From: Catalimonadaceae bacterium JC749
Lineage (GTDB): Bacteria > Bacteroidota > Bacteroidia > Cytophagales > Cyclobacteriaceae
NCBI GenBank assembly: GCA_021730635.1
Contig: JAJNNC010000017.1
Location: 86,952-150,951, forward strand
Length of the DNA stretch: 64,000 nucleotides
Direction: 5' to 3'
Under the pieces are notes generated by a model, which ran no database searches, was not told where the DNA came from, and saw nothing but the letters and a program-made list of their open reading frames with translations. The translations under genes were made by a program, and so were the position numbers. Shown here piece by piece: positions 60,797-64,000 of the stretch; position 1 is the stretch's first letter, and the number at the start of each line of letters is the position of its first letter.

Positions 60797-63700
60797 TCAC
60801 CTCAAAATTGTCACTGATCCTCTGTGTATCTTCTCACCTCCATTCAGGTTGATGACAAAGTAGTAGGTTCCGGCTGGCAAATCATTACCCTTATAGGTGC
60901 CATCCCAGGGTTGTGTATAACCCTCCGAAAAAAATAGCCTTTTCCCATAGCGATCAAAAATATTTATCTGGGCATTTTCATAAGTATCTATATTCTCTAT
61001 AACCCATACATCGTTAATGTCGTCGCCGTTCGGTGTGATTCCGGTAGGAATATCCAATGCCAGATTCACACAAGAAACTATCTTTACTACTACTGTATCC
61101 GCTAGCATCACCGCTTCATTACCATCCGTGACCATGACAATGTAGGTGGTATTGACCAAAGGATTCACAAAAATAGAAGCCCTGTCGGTATTATCCAATG
61201 CACAATCTGATTGATTGCATGACCAGTCATAAGTATAGTCACCTGATCCTCCGGATACCGTTGCCAGCAAATTTATAGTTTCTCCTGCACAAATTTCCTG
61301 ATCTTCCCCAGCATTAACGACAAGATCGATCACTTTTATATTAGCCTGTGCAGGTTCCTCAGCATAGGCAACGCCATCAGAACCTGACCAGGTGAAGGCA
61401 TCTGTGCCTACGTAACCGGACGCTGGCCGATAAACCAGTTGATTGATCGCTTCTGCCAGAATCTCATAACCATTAGCAGCGTCGATGGCTTCCTGTTGAA
61501 TTGTGACACCCTCCAACATGAGCGTACCCTGAGCAGGTAAAGACATAATTTTTATGCTGAACAAGGCCCCTTCATTGGGTACTGCATCTGTATCCTGAAA
61601 GCTACTGCTAAAGTCGTTGAGAGAAAAGGATAGCGGAAGGTCTTTGATACCGGTTTTATTCAGATCGGTTACTGTCGGTGCCTGATTGATGATCACCTCA
61701 ATATCCCTGCTCACTATATTACTTTCCTTATCCATAGAAAAAAGCTGAATGCTTACCTGGCGGTTGGTGGTCGTGGCATTCAAAGTATTTTGATTGACAT
61801 AAAAAACAGATCGTAAAGCCAACTGATAATCAGGCAGGGTATTTTCTCCCTCCAAAACCAGTGTTCCGCTGTTTGGATCCCAGGTAGTGGTAGCAATCAG
61901 ATTACCCTCCAGGAACAGAGAGTCCTCTGCAGGGATGTACGTTCCGTTAACAAACTGGATAACCGCCCGGTTGATCACTTCATTGCCACTGCCCTGTATG
62001 ATCAGGTTATTGGTAATGTTCTGGGGTGGCGTGCCCACTACATACAGCAAAGGATCGGTTTCCAGGTTAGACAAGGTAAGCATACTCGCAATTTGAAGAA
62101 CCCGGCTTTCTATTTTACTAAAGCCGTTGTTGGCATCTGTCACCTGAAATTCAATGACTCTGACAGAAAGATCAGGGGTTGCACTGTTGTTGTGATAAGT
62201 GACAGACCGTAGGGCTGCCTGATATTCGGCAGCACTGGCAGCCCCGGTAAGAATGAGCCGGTTTTCCAAAATCTTTCCTTTGATCTTATCGGTATTGACA
62301 AAGGTTAATATATCTTCAGCGGCCTTGAAATTTTCAGTAATACTAACGGTGGCAGCGATAATGTTGTCATTCTCCAGGTCATTAACCGTAAGGGTATTCG
62401 TGATGAGAATGGGCTCGCTGTTTACCGGGTAGCGCAGGGTGTCGGTTTCTATATTCTCCAGCAAAGGAATATCGTTGACAGAATTTACGTCTATGATAAC
62501 ATTGGCCTGAGATTGTTGCTCACCCCCTATACCGGTTGCCCCTAGATCAGATACTAGTATCGTTAAAGTATCAGCGCCCTTAAAATTAGCTTCGCTGATA
62601 TAGCCTAGACTTTCCATGGCATTGTTGATATCATTCTGGCTGGCCTCAAAGGTCATGCTGGCTTCTTCCGTACCATCGCCCTCCAGGAAAGTAAGAGCTT
62701 GTAAGGCAATCGCGTTTGAAAAAGATAAAAGACCATGATTAACCGTAAGTATTACATTTAATGTTGACTCACCGGCATCCGGATCCGTAATATTGATATT
62801 TGAGAACAGAATGAAGGTTTCTTCCGTGGCACTCACGTTGAAAGGGGCTGTAATAACAGGAGGGTCATTCAGAGAACCGATGGTAAAAAAGACTCTGGCT
62901 GCATTGGCGGCAAAACTATTTCCATCAAAACTGTTCCATAGAAAACTGTCATTTCCTACATAATCTACTGTGGGGGTATAAACCAGATTTCCAATCTGCG
63001 TGGCTGCAATGAAAAATCCGGCAAACCTTCCGTTGACGGTAGGAGCATTCACAATATCTTCACCTTCTATAAGGTTACCACCCAGCATAAGAGATCCCTG
63101 CGCCGGTAAAGATTGCAGGTAAATGCCGGAAAAGGGTTTTTGATCCGGATCGCTATAATGCTCTTCAAAATCAGTTCTGTCAAAAGTGTAGGGTTGATCT
63201 TCCTGCATTTCAACATTGAAGGAAGTAACAGTAGGAGGGATATCCGGATTGGAAACGGCTACAAACCGGGTCAGTATTTCACTATTATCTTCTCCATCAT
63301 TAACCACAAACGCCACCTCTCTTAATCCGGAAGTGGGATTAGTAGTTTTGGTATTGTTATACTTCACGCTTCTCAGGGCCGCCTGATAATTGGCCAGTGA
63401 AGAAGTGCCTGTAAATGTCAAAATGCCTGTTTTAGGATTCCAGTTGGCATTGATGTTAGCAGGTGTTGTGTATTGCAAAATATCTTCACCCTGATAAAAA
63501 GTGCTATTTCCTTGTGCAATAAAACTAACTACGGCTTTTTCAAGCTGCGTGTCGTCGATATCTGTAATCTCAATGGTTTGGGTAAGGTTAACAGCCGGAT
63601 CACCTTCATCAAAAATCAGAGGAGTCGCTTCCAGATTAGCCAAGACTGGAGGGTCATTGACTGGAGTCACTGTCACATTGAATACGGTTTGTACACTTTC

Positions 63701-64000
63701 CCCTCCTGTGTCTGTGGCTTGCAGGGTGATTTGTCCTGTTCCATTCTTGTCGGGAAGCGGCAAAAGGATTAAAATACTTTCCTCCAGCGTTGTTGAAAGG
63801 ATAGTGGCAATACTATTACCAACCACACTGAACAGAAGTGCTTCTGGTTCATCTTCCTCATCAGTAAAAAATTCTGTCAGATTCAATCTGATACTGATTC
63901 CATTTTCTTCCAGGATTTGGTCAGGAATCCCGGTAGTGACAGGTGGATCGTTTACTTCCGCTACGGTTACCTCCAGCAGAAAAGTATTGCTCAAGGCTTC
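60797..64000 (-). CDS. SprB-like giant adhesin, N-terminus beyond the window edge
   Basis: The frame runs off the right edge of the window. At least 1,067 residues are seen. It shows the same repeat families as the gene downstream: cadherin-like segments with NDPPV openings, the YQAALRSVKYNN type, and the LPAQGSLML...SFLWNSFDG type. It also has a DPDAGES...GADTLTILVSD repeat. The C-terminus has a Cys-rich domain (CNQSDC motif) and the sorting domain (IPTGITPNGDDINDVWVIEN to GSVTILR). The two genes are paralogues. It is the first gene of the adhesin/SprF unit seen here. Confidence 0.88.
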   Translation of the reverse strand, partial: EALSNTFLLEVTVAEVNDPPVTTGIPDQILEENGISIRLNLTEFFTDEEDEPEALLFSVVGNSIATILSTTLEESILILLPLPDKNGTGQITLQATDTGGESVQTVFNVTVTPVNDPPVLANLEATPLIFDEGDPAVNLTQTIEITDIDDTQLEKAVVSFIAQGNSTFYQGEDILQYTTPANINANWNPKTGILTFTGTSSLANYQAALRSVKYNNTKTTNPTSGLREVAFVVNDGEDNSEILTRFVAVSNPDIPPTVTSFNVEMQEDQPYTFDRTDFEEHYSDPDQKPFSGIYLQSLPAQGSLMLGGNLIEGEDIVNAPTVNGRFAGFFIAATQIGNLVYTPTVDYVGNDSFLWNSFDGNSFAANAARVFFTIGSLNDPPVITAPFNVSATEETFILFSNINITDPDAGESTLNVILTVNHGLLSFSNAIALQALTFLEGDGTEEASMTFEASQNDINNAMESLGYISEANFKGADTLTILVSDLGATGIGGEQQSQANVIIDVNSVNDIPLLENIETDTLRYPVNSEPILITNTLTVNDLENDNIIAATVSITENFKAAEDILTFVNTDKIKGKILENRLILTGAASAAEYQAALRSVTYHNNSATPDLSVRVIEFQVTDANNGFSKIESRVLQIASMLTLSNLETDPLLYVVGTPPQNITNNLIIQGSGNEVINRAVIQFVNGTYIPAEDSLFLEGNLIATTTWDPNSGTLVLEGENTLPDYQLALRSVFYVNQNTLNATTTNRQVSIQLFSMDKESNIVSRDIEVIINQAPTVTDLNKTGIKDLPLSFSLNDFSSSFQDTDAVPNEGALFSIKIMSLPAQGTLMLEGVTIQQEAIDAANGYEILAEAINQLVYRPASGYVGTDAFTWSGSDGVAYAEEPAQANIKVIDLVVNAGEDQEICAGETINLLATVSGGSGDYTYDWSCNQSDCALDNTDRASIFVNPLVNTTYIVMVTDGNEAVMLADTVVVKIVSCVNLALDIPTGITPNGDDINDVWVIENIDTYENAQINIFDRYGKRLFFSEGYTQPWDGTYKGNDLPAGTYYFVINLNGGEKIHRGSVTILR

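Overview
This window looks like a chromosomal stretch from a marine- or soil-type Bacteroidota of the order Cytophagales. The evidence is type IX secretion (T9SS) sorting domains of both kinds, a PorP/SprF protein, a TonB-dependent plug receptor, DUF4199 and BatA-type proteins, AT-rich spacers carrying the Bacteroidota promoter form TAnnTTTG, and almost no Shine-Dalgarno sequences. No plasmid, phage or rRNA genes are seen. Both window edges cut genes.

Layout. Positions 1-7106 (+) hold a BatA-domain protein (5' truncated), a dihydroorotase homologue without its metal ligands, two DUF4199 membrane proteins, a GtrB/DPM1-like glycosyltransferase, a MITE-like element at 4757-4882, a DUF4142 lipoprotein and two small envelope proteins. 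A PAS histidine kinase (-) follows. Positions 8731-17504 (+) form a five-gene run: FN3-repeat lipoprotein, TonB-dependent receptor, TPR/SpoIIE phosphatase, SiaB-like kinase and SiaC-like (DUF1987) protein. This is a partner-switching module joined to outer-membrane proteins, with no diguanylate cyclase SiaD. An acyltransferase and a metallophosphoesterase follow. Positions 19843-23431 are gene-poor and decayed: two intact stand-alone response regulators, a third reduced to a pseudogene, and an IS3-family transposase remnant. A tRNA-Leu(CAG) follows.

Positions 23637-25884 (-) encode pcm, an acyl-CoA thioesterase, a protein resembling the DNA polymerase III psi subunit (HolD), and an NlpC/P60 peptidase. 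Positions 26065-29646 (+) encode MarR, a cyclic-nucleotide-domain histidine kinase, and a receiver/glutaredoxin-like/thioredoxin-reductase-like fusion whose redox cysteine motifs are both lost. Positions 29933-38380 encode a giant T9SS cargo of about 2,815 residues with two esterase domains and many FN3, PA14 and malectin-like modules. It is followed 2 bases later by a membrane acyltransferase.

Positions 39516-41765 (-) encode HAD, SDR and UbiA-type enzymes resembling the decaprenyl-phosphoryl-arabinose route. They are divergent from two GT-C-like membrane glycosyltransferases (41948-44829). From 64000 down to 44903 everything is on the minus strand. First come two paralogous giant SprB-like adhesins with type B T9SS sorting domains, then SprF/PorP and an OmpA/PD40 protein, closed by a terminator at 53528-53564. 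Then comes an exopolysaccharide cluster: Wzc-like, half-size TolC-like, Wzx flippase, glycosyltransferase, a 37-residue membrane peptide, O-antigen ligase/Wzy-like and a beta-helix protein. The overall theme is cell-surface construction: secreted adhesins and esterases, surface glycans, and phospho-signalling that may control them.
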